NCBI GenBank assembly: GCA_026625165.1 | Contig: CP112999.1 | Coordinates: 744,001-808,000, forward strand | Source: Methanoregula sp. | GTDB taxonomy: Archaea; Halobacteriota; Methanomicrobia; Methanomicrobiales; Methanospirillaceae | Length of the DNA stretch: 64,000 nt | Direction: 5' to 3' | Shown: positions 9,310 to 17,762 of the stretch, piece after piece | Position numbering within the stretch: the stretch's first letter is position 1 | How the letters are laid out: every line of letters begins with the position of its first letter | Position numbers and translations under genes: made by a program | Notes under the pieces: model-generated | Database searches by the model: none | Told to the model about the DNA's origin: nothing | What the model saw: only the letters and a program-made list of their open reading frames with translations

Positions 9310-10752
9310 ATGGAATTCAAAAACAAGGTGTTGATCATCGGGTATGGTGCCGTGTCCAAGTGTATGCTCCCAATCTTGCTGCGGCACGTAAACATCCCGC
9401 TTGAAATGATCACGATCATCGATTTCAAGGAAAAATCAACGGACCTCAAGGCATGGACCTCGCAGGGGCTCAGGTTTTTCAAGAGGAAAGTGTCTCCTAA
9501 AAATCTCGACCGGATACTCTCCGATTACCTTTCACCGGGAGGGCTGCTGATCGACCTTGCATGGAACATTGACTGCTGTGCGATCGTGCAGTGGTGTCAT
9601 GACCATGACGTCCTGTACGTGAACACCTCGGTTGAAGCATGGGACCCGCAGGGCGAAAGGTTTACGGCGAGCCCGTACGAGAAGTCCCTGTACTTCCGGC
9701 AGATGAAGCTCCGCGAGCTCACCAAAGACTGGAAGGATACCACCACATGCGTGGTCGACCATGGCGCCAATCCCGGCCTGATCTCCCATTTTGCCAAGCA
9801 CGGGCTTGTGGATATTGCAGAACGGATGATTTATGACGGGATCGCACCGGACCCGAATAGGATGAATAATCTGATCCAGGCGGAGGACTTTGCCGGGCTT
9901 GCCATGGAGACCGGCATAAAAGTGATCCACTGCTCCGAAAGGGACACCCAGATCTCGCGGTCGCCAAAAAAGGTTGACGAGTTTGTGGGTACATGGTGTA
10001 TCGAAGGGCTGCTGGAGGAAGGGACCGCCCCGGCAGAGATCGGATGGGGCACTCATGAAAAAGAGCTGCCTGAACAGGCCCATGTACCTCCCGCAGGGCC
10101 AAAGAACGGAATCATGCTCGCCCGCATGGGGATCAATACCTGGGTCCGGTCATGGATCCCGCACCAGGAGATCGTGGGGATGGTCATCCGGCACGGGGAG
10201 GCATTCGGCATCTCGGACCGGTGGACGGTCTGGAAGGACGGAAAGGCAATCTACCGCCCAACGGTGAATTACGCGTACATGCCCTGCGATGCAACGATTG
10301 CGTCACTGCACGAGCTGCGGGGCAGGAATTACGAGCTCCAGCCTAAACTCCGGATCATGAACGACCGGGAGATCGTGAGCGGCTCTGATATTTTAGGCGC
10401 TCTTTTAATGGGCCACCCGTACAATTCGTGGTGGACCGGCAGCATCCTCCCGATCGAGGAAGCACGAAGACTTGCACCCGGGCAGAATGCGACCACGATC
10501 CAGGTCGCGCTGGGGGTCGTCTCCGCCGTGATGTGGATGATCGGCAACCCGAGGAAAGGTTTCTGCCTCCCGGATGACCTCCCGCACGAATTTGTCCTAA
10601 ATATTGCAAAACCGTACCTTGGTGAGTTCCTGTCCGGCCCGTCAGACTGGACGCCTGTAAAGAACAGGGTGGTATATTTCAAGGAAAATCCGAAAAATGC
10701 TTTTGACCGGACCGATGTCTGGCAATTCAAAAACTTCTTATTTGTGCAATGA
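9310..10752 (+). CDS. hss: Homospermidine synthase
   Basis: The 480-residue length equals that of bacterial-type homospermidine synthases, which use NAD to join two putrescines (or putrescine and spermidine) into sym-homospermidine. A Rossmann loop opens the protein (VLIIGYGAVSKCMLPILL), and the VDHGANPGLISHF and NTWVRSWIPHQE segments fit this family. The next gene, 12 bp downstream, is a decarboxylase that would make putrescine. The pair therefore reads as a short polyamine operon. A saccharopine dehydrogenase-like enzyme of other specificity is less likely given the length and the neighbour. Confidence 0.88.
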   Translation: MEFKNKVLIIGYGAVSKCMLPILLRHVNIPLEMITIIDFKEKSTDLKAWTSQGLRFFKRKVSPKNLDRILSDYLSPGGLLIDLAWNIDCCAIVQWCHDHDVLYVNTSVEAWDPQGERFTASPYEKSLYFRQMKLRELTKDWKDTTTCVVDHGANPGLISHFAKHGLVDIAERMIYDGIAPDPNRMNNLIQAEDFAGLAMETGIKVIHCSERDTQISRSPKKVDEFVGTWCIEGLLEEGTAPAEIGWGTHEKELPEQAHVPPAGPKNGIMLARMGINTWVRSWIPHQEIVGMVIRHGEAFGISDRWTVWKDGKAIYRPTVNYAYMPCDATIASLHELRGRNYELQPKLRIMNDREIVSGSDILGALLMGHPYNSWWTGSILPIEEARRLAPGQNATTIQVALGVVSAVMWMIGNPRKGFCLPDDLPHEFVLNIAKPYLGEFLSGPSDWTPVKNRVVYFKENPKNAFDRTDVWQFKNFLFVQ

Positions 10753-10764
10753 GTCACTCATGTA

Positions 10765-11979
10765 ATGGCAATAGCTGCAAAACCAAAAGAAAAGAGATCC
10801 AATAGTGAGGGGCATGACAGCGGGGTCCCCCATATTGACCTGGCACGAAAGGAACTGCTGCAGGGTCTTGCAGCGGAGCACGGGACCCCCCTCTTTGTCA
10901 TAGACCACGAGAAGATCCGGGAGAACTACCACGAGTTCAGGGAGCACATGCCCAATGTGCAGGTCTACTATGCTGTCAAGGCAAACTCGAACCCCGAGAT
11001 TGTGAAAACGCTTTTTTCCCTGGGCTGCAGTTTTGATGTCGCGTCCATGCCGGAGTTCATGATCGTGTGGGAAAATATCCGGGATATGCCGGACAAGGAA
11101 CGGCAGGACTGGATCTGGGACAAGATCATCTATGCCAATACGATAAAACCCATCGAGACGCTGGAGTCCCTTGACCAGTACAAGCCGCTGGTCACTTTCG
11201 ATAACAGCTTTGAGCTTGTAAAGATCAGGGAACATGCCCCACACGCAGGTCTTGTCCTGCGGCTGAGAGTCCCCAATACCGGTTCCATGGTGGAGCTCTC
11301 CTCAAAGTTCGGGGCGCACCCCGGGGAAGCAGTCGACCTGATCGTGAAAGCGTTTGAACTCGGTCTTGTTGTGGAAGGTTTAAGCTTCCATGTCGGCAGC
11401 CAGTGCACCAATTTCGAGAACTATATCCAGGCCCTGCACCTGTCTGCGGATATTATTAAAGAGACCGAGACCCGTACCGGGCAGAAGATCAGGATCCTGG
11501 ATATCGGCGGCGGTTTCCCGGTAAAGTACCATCCCGATGTAAAATCCATAAAAACGCTTGCAAGAAAACTGAATGCCGAGATCAAACGGCTGTTCCCTCC
11601 GGATATGCAGATCCTTGCCGAGCCCGGGAGGTTCCTTGTCGCCAATACCTGTTCGCTGGTGTCTAAAGTGATCGGCAAGGCATTCCGCGACGGGAAACCC
11701 TGCTATTATATCAATGACGGTATCTATCACACGTATTCCGGGCAGATCTTTGACCATGTGAATTACCCGGTGTTGTCGTTTAAGGACGGCAAGACAAGGA
11801 TATCAGCAGTGTTCGGGCCGACCTGCGACGCTTTTGATACGATCACCCTCTCCGCAGAGCTGCCGGACCTTGAGATCGGCGACCTTGTATATTCTGAAAA
11901 TATGGGCGCTTATACGATCGCCTCGTCAACATTCTTCAACGGGTTCCCGCCGGCAAAAGTTGTGCATATCAACCGGTGA
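10765..11979 (+). CDS. Fold-type III PLP decarboxylase, probably ornithine decarboxylase
   Basis: The protein is an alanine-racemase-fold decarboxylase of the eukaryotic ODC/DAP decarboxylase group. The PLP lysine lies in VYYAVKANSNPEIV near residue 74. SFHVGSQC, LDIGGGFPVKYHP and the glycine-rich GPTCDAFD loop with the conserved catalytic cysteine follow. The C-terminal GAYTIASSTFFNGF matches ODC rather than diaminopimelate decarboxylase. It follows homospermidine synthase with 12 bp between them, so ornithine to putrescine is the likely reaction. Lysine or arginine as substrate cannot be excluded. The N-terminus carries a short basic extension of about 25 residues. Confidence 0.85.
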   Translation: MAIAAKPKEKRSNSEGHDSGVPHIDLARKELLQGLAAEHGTPLFVIDHEKIRENYHEFREHMPNVQVYYAVKANSNPEIVKTLFSLGCSFDVASMPEFMIVWENIRDMPDKERQDWIWDKIIYANTIKPIETLESLDQYKPLVTFDNSFELVKIREHAPHAGLVLRLRVPNTGSMVELSSKFGAHPGEAVDLIVKAFELGLVVEGLSFHVGSQCTNFENYIQALHLSADIIKETETRTGQKIRILDIGGGFPVKYHPDVKSIKTLARKLNAEIKRLFPPDMQILAEPGRFLVANTCSLVSKVIGKAFRDGKPCYYINDGIYHTYSGQIFDHVNYPVLSFKDGKTRISAVFGPTCDAFDTITLSAELPDLEIGDLVYSENMGAYTIASSTFFNGFPPAKVVHINR

Positions 11980-12322
11980 TTCTCCTCACCGGATCCTGTC
12001 CTTTTTACCTGGCCATTTACCTTGTATTAAAATGAATGCGGATGACCGGGTGAAAAGGATCATCTCATCGGTCGGGCCCGCATTTTGCCGGCATGTTCCG
12101 GACCGGCGTGGTGATAATGTATTCATGCCCGTCCTGCCACCGGTTCATGGGCCGGAACACCGCTTCTATCGCAAACCCTATGAACTTACAATCCGACATA
12201 AGTGGAATCATGATCTCCGGATCCGGTTCTCCGGATTATTATCAAATCATGCCCGGTGCCGATGAGTCAGCCGGACCCCTGTGCATGAACTCTTAAAAAA
12301 CGTCTATGAAAGGAACAGGATA
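11980..12322. other. Intergenic region between the decarboxylase and the P-type ATPase
   Basis: No well-supported gene is seen. A short rightward frame starting near 12117 opens with MYSCPSCHRFMGRN, a single CxxC pair, but has no ribosome-binding site or further pattern. A CCGGATCCGG palindrome lies near 12225. The ATPase ribosome-binding site AGGAACAGGA sits at 12311-12320. Confidence 0.35.
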
Positions 12323-14881
12323 ATGCCAGTTCTTGATATCAGTTCAGTTACCGGCCTCTCTGATCAGGAGGCTGAAGAGCGACTCCGTCGCGGGGGATAT
12401 AATGAGCTGCCCTCTGCGAAAAAACGGGGTTTTCTCCATATTGTCTTTGAAGTGGTCCACGAGCCGATGTTCCTCCTCCTTGTCGCAGGCGGGCTTCTCT
12501 ATTTTATTCTCGGCGACGTTTCCGAAGGGATGATGCTTTTAAGCTTCGTCATCGTCATCATCGGCATCACTGTCTGGCAGGAACGCAAGACCGAACGGGC
12601 TCTCGAGGCTCTCAGGAACCTCTCGAGCCCCCGGGCCCTCGTCATCCGGAACGGGGTGCAGAAACGGGTCCCCGGCCGGGATGTTGTGACCGGCGATTCG
12701 GTGATCCTCTCTGAGGGCGATCGTGTGCCGGCGGACGGGATATTGCTCATTTCCAACAATGTGTCGGTTGACGAATCCCTGCTGACGGGAGAATCGGGTC
12801 CGGTCAGGAAAATCGCAGGAAGAACGGGTGTCCATGCAGAGCGGCCGGGCGGGGATGACCAGCCCTTTGTATACTCCGGCACACTCGTCGTTTTGGGCCA
12901 GGGCCTTGCGCAGATTACCGCAACGGGTGCTGCCACCGAGATGGGGAAGATCGGCACCGTCCTCCAGACAGTCGAACGGGGCGAGACCCGGCTGAAGATG
13001 GAGATAGACCGGATTGTCAGGACGATTGCCCTTGCCGGGATCTCGCTGTGTGCGATCATTGTGATCGTGTACGGTCTTACCAGGTTCAACTGGCTCGGGG
13101 GATTTTTGGCCGGTATCACGCTTGCCATGGCGATCCTGCCCGAGGAGTTCCCGGTCGTGCTCACAATCTTTCTTGCCCTTGGAGCATGGCGGATCTCCCG
13201 GAGAAATGTACTCACCCGGCAGATCCCCGCTATCGAGACACTGGGTTCTGCTACTGTCCTTTGTGTTGACAAGACAGGCACCCTCACAGAGAACCGGATG
13301 TCTGTGGCGAAATTACTTGCCGGAGGGCAGACCTGCGGTCATGACACCACGACCTCGAATACTGTTCCGGACAGCTGCCATGAAGTTGCCGAATATGCCA
13401 TCCTTGCCTGCAAGAAAGACCCGTTCGACCCGATGGAGAAGGCACTTCTCCAGCTCAAAGACGGGGATTTCGGAAAGACCGAGCATATCCATGCGAACTG
13501 GAACCTTGTACAGGAATACCCTCTCTCCACGGAGCTCCTTGCCATGTCCAATGTCTGGCGGTCGCCCAGTGGCAACCAGTACATCATCGCTGCAAAAGGA
13601 GCACCTGAAGCGATTGCGGATCTCTGTCATCTCGATGCAGCTGCCTTACAGGAACTTTCGGAATCCGTCAACCTGATGGCTGCTGACGGGCTCCGAGTTC
13701 TTGGTGTTGCAAAGGCATCGTTCTCGATCTCCGGCCTTCCTGAAGAACAGCACGATTTTGTCTTTGAATTCCTTGGCCTTGCCGGTTTTGCCGACCCGGT
13801 CCGCCCGCAGGTCGCTGATGCGGTCAGGGAATGCTATACAGCAGGTATCCGGGTCATCATGATCACCGGGGACTACCCGCTGACTGCACAGAACATCGCC
13901 CGGCAGATCGGGCTTGCAGACGGTGCCCGGTACATCACCGGTCCCGAACTGGATGCAATGGATGACAATGAACTGGGAAAGCGGATCAATTCCGTTACGG
14001 TCTTTGCCCGGGTCGTTCCCGAGCAGAAACTCCGGATTGTCAATGCCTTAAAGGAGAACGGGGAGGTCGTTGCGATGACCGGCGACGGCGTGAATGATGC
14101 GCCGGCACTGAAATCCGCAGACATCGGCATTGCCATGGGCGGCAGGGGGACCGATGTTGCCCGCGAGGCCTCATCTCTTGTCCTGCTGGATGACAATTTC
14201 ACATCTATTGTTTCAGCAGTCCGGCTGGGCCGGCGGATCTTTGACAACTTAAAAAAAGCGATGGCCTACATATTCTCCATCCATGTTCCCATTGCCGGAA
14301 TGTCGCTTATCCCCGTCCTCTTTAACATGCCGCTTGTACTCCTTCCGGTCCATATCGTGTTCCTTGAGCTGATCATCGACCCGGCCTGCTCGGTTGTTTT
14401 TGAGGCCGAGAAAGAAGAGCGGGGCGTCATGGACCGCCCGCCCCGGAAAAAGGACGAGGGGCTCTTTACCCGGCGCACGCTTGTGCTCAGCCTCCTGCAG
14501 GGATTTGTCGTGCTCGCTGTCGTGCTCGCCATTTATCTCATCGCATGTGCACGTGGCCTTTCAGAGGACGAGGTCCGGGCCCTGACCTTCACGACCATCG
14601 TTGTTGCCAACCTCTGCCTGATCCTCACCAACCGCTCATGGTCGGAGACAATCATGTCTTCGCTGCGCTCGTACAACAAGGCGCTTTTATGGGTCTTTTC
14701 CGGGGCTCTTGTCTGCCTCTTGCTCGTGCTGTACGTTCCGGTACTCCGGGAACTCTTCGGGTTTGGCGTTCTCGATCCCGCCGACCTGGCGCTCTGTGTC
14801 TGGGCAGGAGTGGCAAGCATCCTGTGGTTCGAGCTTTACAAAATCCGGCAGCGGGCTGCGGGCGATTTGAGATCACCCTGA
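12323..14881 (+). CDS. P-type cation-transporting ATPase, PEEFP subgroup
   Basis: This is an ion-pumping P-type ATPase of about 852 residues. It has the phosphorylated aspartate in DKTGTLTENRM (about residue 316), the actuator motif LTGESGPV, the hinge TGDGVNDAPALKSADIG, and about eight to ten membrane helices. The fourth-helix motif is PEEFP instead of the PEGLP of calcium pumps. That variant marks a poorly characterised branch of P2-type pumps, so the ion is not assigned. ATG at 12323 follows AGGAACAGGA and is preferred over 12281. The ATPase is separated by over 300 bp from its upstream neighbour and is probably monocistronic. Confidence 0.9.
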   Translation: MPVLDISSVTGLSDQEAEERLRRGGYNELPSAKKRGFLHIVFEVVHEPMFLLLVAGGLLYFILGDVSEGMMLLSFVIVIIGITVWQERKTERALEALRNLSSPRALVIRNGVQKRVPGRDVVTGDSVILSEGDRVPADGILLISNNVSVDESLLTGESGPVRKIAGRTGVHAERPGGDDQPFVYSGTLVVLGQGLAQITATGAATEMGKIGTVLQTVERGETRLKMEIDRIVRTIALAGISLCAIIVIVYGLTRFNWLGGFLAGITLAMAILPEEFPVVLTIFLALGAWRISRRNVLTRQIPAIETLGSATVLCVDKTGTLTENRMSVAKLLAGGQTCGHDTTTSNTVPDSCHEVAEYAILACKKDPFDPMEKALLQLKDGDFGKTEHIHANWNLVQEYPLSTELLAMSNVWRSPSGNQYIIAAKGAPEAIADLCHLDAAALQELSESVNLMAADGLRVLGVAKASFSISGLPEEQHDFVFEFLGLAGFADPVRPQVADAVRECYTAGIRVIMITGDYPLTAQNIARQIGLADGARYITGPELDAMDDNELGKRINSVTVFARVVPEQKLRIVNALKENGEVVAMTGDGVNDAPALKSADIGIAMGGRGTDVAREASSLVLLDDNFTSIVSAVRLGRRIFDNLKKAMAYIFSIHVPIAGMSLIPVLFNMPLVLLPVHIVFLELIIDPACSVVFEAEKEERGVMDRPPRKKDEGLFTRRTLVLSLLQGFVVLAVVLAIYLIACARGLSEDEVRALTFTTIVVANLCLILTNRSWSETIMSSLRSYNKALLWVFSGALVCLLLVLYVPVLRELFGFGVLDPADLALCVWAGVASILWFELYKIRQRAAGDLRSP

Positions 14882-15021
14882 GGGCAGTGATCCTGATCCT
14901 GGAAATGTGACTGTTCAGGATCATTCATGGTATAATAGGGATAAAAACCAGTCCGTTCCGGTTCTTATTTTACGGGCGTATCAGGCCGGTGTATTCTCCC
15001 AGTCCCCAAAAAAGTGCATTG

Positions 15022-15423
15022 TCACGGCGCTGTGTCCCGGCATGCGGGACAGTTCAGGGCATAGTCACGGACGGGCTCGTTCCAGGGTGTGAAACTGGTG
15101 CACACTTTCGGTTTGGCGCCATGAATCCTGCACCATACCTTTCCGTCATCTGCCCGGAAGAAGAACGGGCAGTGTCGCATTTTCCTTCCGTGCCCGTCCA
15201 CCCAGTAATCGATCCGTGTGACCTGCGGCAGGTCATTGAGACCAATCGCTGTCCCGGTGCAGCGCGATCCATCCCGGAGCCGCACGAGGACATGCCGGAG
15301 GATATCGGTGCGGCCGTTTTCTATCCATGGCCGGATATCCTCGACAATTCCCTTCTGGCCCCAGCCCCATTTCTCACAGCACTTCCCGCACTGGAGGCAG
15401 TCCTGTCCGTCTGTCAGGGGCAA
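15022..15423 (-). CDS. YkgJ-like cysteine-cluster protein (UPF0153)
   Basis: The 133-residue cytosolic protein opens with CLQCGKCCEKWGWG, the CxxCxxCC signature of the YkgJ family. More cysteines follow in MRHCPFFF, VWCRIHGAKPKVC and NCPACRD. The family is thought to bind zinc or an iron-sulfur cluster, but its role is not established. The pattern and length are complete, with no frameshift. The efflux pump gene upstream is also leftward but separated by a strong hairpin at 15491-15513, so this gene probably has its own promoter. Confidence 0.8.
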   Translation of the reverse strand: MPLTDGQDCLQCGKCCEKWGWGQKGIVEDIRPWIENGRTDILRHVLVRLRDGSRCTGTAIGLNDLPQVTRIDYWVDGHGRKMRHCPFFFRADDGKVWCRIHGAKPKVCTSFTPWNEPVRDYALNCPACRDTAP

Positions 15424-15490
15424 TCACCATGTGACTGTATGCCGGGCTCCATGATAGTCGTTCTTTTTATAATCGCTACGGTCCGGTGAA

Positions 15491-15523
15491 AGCAGGGGGG
15501 ATATCCCCCTGCTTGATTTTTTT
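15491..15523. terminator. Perfect 9-bp hairpin with adjacent T7 run
   Basis: AGCAGGGGG (15491-15499) pairs with CCCCCTGCT (15505-15513) across a 5-base loop, and a run of seven T follows at 15517-15523 on the plus strand. The hairpin lies directly 3' of the leftward efflux pump gene. In that direction the run reads as A7 before the stem. It looks like a bacterial-style terminator facing right, yet no rightward gene ends nearby. Confidence 0.6.
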
Positions 15524-15525
15524 AT

Positions 15526-17019
15526 TCAGATCATCCCCGTCATCGTGTCGCCCGAATCATCCCCGGAGAGGTAATCGGGATGGATTTCCTGCCGTGCGAT
15601 ACATGCCAGCGCGAGGATCACGATCCCGAAGATAAATGTCCAGAGAAATGCAAGGTCAAAACCGGCAGTCAGCACCTTCAATTGGATCGCCTGGGGTGTG
15701 CTCTGGGTAATGCCCCGGTGGGCTGCAATCACTGCCATGCCCTGCACAAAGATCAGGTTTGATATGGCGATCCCCAGAGTCATTGGTGCAAAACGCTCAA
15801 GGCTCGTGAGGCTGGAGACCATTCCCTGGTACTTTTTTGAAACAGAGTTCATGATCATATTGGCTATGGGTGTCACAAGGAGGCCAAGACCAAGGCCGAT
15901 CACAATCAGGCTCAGGATCACAAATTCCGTTGTTGTGTTCACGCGCAGGTGTATCATCATGTAATATCCGGCGGCCAGGATGATCCCGGCGGCAATGCAG
16001 AGGGGCCTTCCCCCTGTTTTGTTATAGAGCATGCCGGCACAGATGCCGCCAGCCATCATGGCAAACGACAGGGCTGTCAGGATCAGCCCTGTGGTGGACG
16101 TGTCATACCCCTGCACATATTTTAAGTAAAACGGGAGCAGGTAGTTGACCCCTGCAAAGCTAAAAAAGATCAGCGCCATGATCAGGTTTGTCACAAGGAA
16201 ATTTTTGTTAGAAAAGAGCCGCAATTCAAGCAGGGGGTCTTCCGTTTTGAGTTCATGGCGGACAAACCCCCCGAGCGTTAAGACGGCGATCACAAACCCT
16301 CCGACAATACAGGGAGATGTCCAGCCGAATGCGTCACCTTCTGACACAGAGAAAAGCAGGGCTGCAAGCCCGGTGAATATCAGTGCCGCACCGGTACTGT
16401 CAAAGCCGGCGATCCTCTGGCTGCTCCCCGGTGCCGGTATGACCTTTGCACCAAGGAGCACGGCAACAATTCCTACGGGGACATTGATGAAAAATATCCA
16501 GTGCCATGAGAGAAACTGTGTCAGCGCACCGCCGATAGTCGGGCCGATTGCCATCCCCAGTGCGGCAACGGTCATGATGATGCCCATGGCTTTCCCTTTT
16601 TTTTCCATCGGGATGTATGCGGTGACCATGGCGGGAGCAATTGCGGTCATCATCGCTCCGCCGATTGCCTGGAATGCCCGTGAACCGACAAGCATAAGAA
16701 ACGAATGGAATAGGTCCGGCAGGAGACCACAGGCAAAGGATCCGACAGTAAAAATGACAAAACCCCAAAGGAAAATCTTCCTGAACCCGATCATGTCCGA
16801 CACTTTCCCGAAAATCAGCACGCAGCCTGCCATCACCAGCAGGTAGGCTGTGGCAACCCAGCTCACGGTACTGGAAGAGATACCAAACGACTCTGAGATG
16901 GCGGGCAGCGCGATATTGACAATCGTGCCGTCAAGCGAGGACATAAAAATAGCAAGGGAGATGGAGACGATCAGCAGACTATCCCCGGCAGAAGAACCAT
17001 TACCGGCAGAATTGTTCAT
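15526..17019 (-). CDS. DHA2-family MFS drug efflux transporter (14 TM)
   Basis: The 497-residue integral membrane protein has about 14 hydrophobic segments and fits the EmrB/QacA-type DHA2 drug:proton antiporters. The early motif ASLDGTIVN-like stretch (MSSLDGTIVNIALPAI) and WVATAYLLVMAGC are typical of this group, as is GRAFQAIGGAMM-like sequence (GSRAFQAIGGAMMTAI). It probably exports toxic organic compounds, but its substrate is unknown. A perfect 7-bp inverted repeat 130 bp upstream (17149-17165) is a candidate repressor site. No regulator gene is adjacent. Confidence 0.88.
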   Translation of the reverse strand: MNNSAGNGSSAGDSLLIVSISLAIFMSSLDGTIVNIALPAISESFGISSSTVSWVATAYLLVMAGCVLIFGKVSDMIGFRKIFLWGFVIFTVGSFACGLLPDLFHSFLMLVGSRAFQAIGGAMMTAIAPAMVTAYIPMEKKGKAMGIIMTVAALGMAIGPTIGGALTQFLSWHWIFFINVPVGIVAVLLGAKVIPAPGSSQRIAGFDSTGAALIFTGLAALLFSVSEGDAFGWTSPCIVGGFVIAVLTLGGFVRHELKTEDPLLELRLFSNKNFLVTNLIMALIFFSFAGVNYLLPFYLKYVQGYDTSTTGLILTALSFAMMAGGICAGMLYNKTGGRPLCIAAGIILAAGYYMMIHLRVNTTTEFVILSLIVIGLGLGLLVTPIANMIMNSVSKKYQGMVSSLTSLERFAPMTLGIAISNLIFVQGMAVIAAHRGITQSTPQAIQLKVLTAGFDLAFLWTFIFGIVILALACIARQEIHPDYLSGDDSGDTMTGMI

Positions 17020-17148
17020 TGATGACTATTGATGCGCCGGTTGCATTAGCACTTTGGTTGTGTAAGAAGGAATCCGGGGCGCAGGGAGCGGTTATAACTT
17101 TTTTTTAAAAAACGATCCTTACCTGCCCCTCTACCGGCTAATACTCTC

Positions 17149-17165
17149 TCCCACATTGTGTGGGA
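17149..17165. promoter_or_regulatory. Inverted repeat TCCCACA-N3-TGTGGGA upstream of the efflux pump
   Basis: TCCCACATTGTGTGGGA is a perfect 7-bp inverted repeat with a 3-base centre. It lies 130 bp before the pump start and 111 bp after the stop of the gene behind it. It may be an operator for the pump, or a hairpin ending the upstream message. No T-run follows it directly in the leftward direction, which slightly favours an operator. Confidence 0.45.
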
Positions 17166-17275
17166 ATGGGATAAAGAAATGAGGTAAAACGGCGGGGAGA
17201 GACAGGGAGGGGGGAGCACCAGAAAGGGTAACAGAATAATTATTAAAAAAAATCATCGGGTGAATAAGGGGAGTA

Positions 17276-17614
17276 TCAATACGCCTTTGGGAAAGTGTAA
17301 GTCTCCTGGCTCATGGCAAGGATCTGATCGATATTGTCAAGGAGGCCGGCGAGATATTTCTGTACCCATTCCTCGTTTTCATATTCCACAAACGGGCGGT
17401 ACGACCCCTGCACTAACGTATTCTCCTTGTCAAACCGCAGCAGCCCTATCGGGGAACCGCCCTTTTGCACCAGCTGGTTGAGCTCTTCGAGCGGGTGTCT
17501 CCGCGAACTGAAAACAAATTTTGTCTCGTCTGGGAAGCCGACGGCAATTGCGACCAGCCAGGCTTTTTTTGCCTCTGCACGCATCTCATCGATCAGGTCG
17601 GACGTTTCTCTCAT
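17276..17614 (-). CDS. Conserved-looking hypothetical protein, 112 aa
   Basis: No family is recognised. The soluble 112-residue protein has an amphipathic N-terminal helix (SDLIDEMRAEAKKAWLVAIA), a central part rich in beta-forming residues and a helical C-terminus (QKYLAGLLDNIDQILAM). It has no cysteines and no signal peptide. A GAGAGAGACG ribosome-binding stretch precedes the ATG at 17614. It lies downstream of the leftward kinase but is separated from it by a hairpin, so it is probably transcribed alone. Confidence 0.65.
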   Translation of the reverse strand: MRETSDLIDEMRAEAKKAWLVAIAVGFPDETKFVFSSRRHPLEELNQLVQKGGSPIGLLRFDKENTLVQGSYRPFVEYENEEWVQKYLAGLLDNIDQILAMSQETYTFPKAY

Positions 17615-17728
17615 CGTCTCTCTCTGGGTATGGATTGCAATTCATCGCATAAATAATTCTTCAAAAGCATCACGGGCCACAATGGAGGAGAGGTGCGCTT
17701 TTTTTAAAAAAAATTTTAAATTAAAAAA

Positions 17729-17762
17729 TTCCGGTTATTGAATTTTTTTAATAACCCGGAAA
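17729..17762 (-). terminator. Hairpin spanning the kinase stop codon
   Basis: TTCCGG and TTATT at the left pair with AATAA and CCCGGAA at the right, across a T-rich loop, with one bulged base. The kinase stop codon (17735-17737) lies inside the left arm. An AT-rich stretch with A and T runs follows leftward. This is a probable transcription end for the kinase gene. Confidence 0.45.

Noticed and set aside
12093-12296. A 67-codon frame with one CxxC pair
   Set aside because: It has no ribosome-binding site and no further zinc-site residues, and its second half is low complexity.
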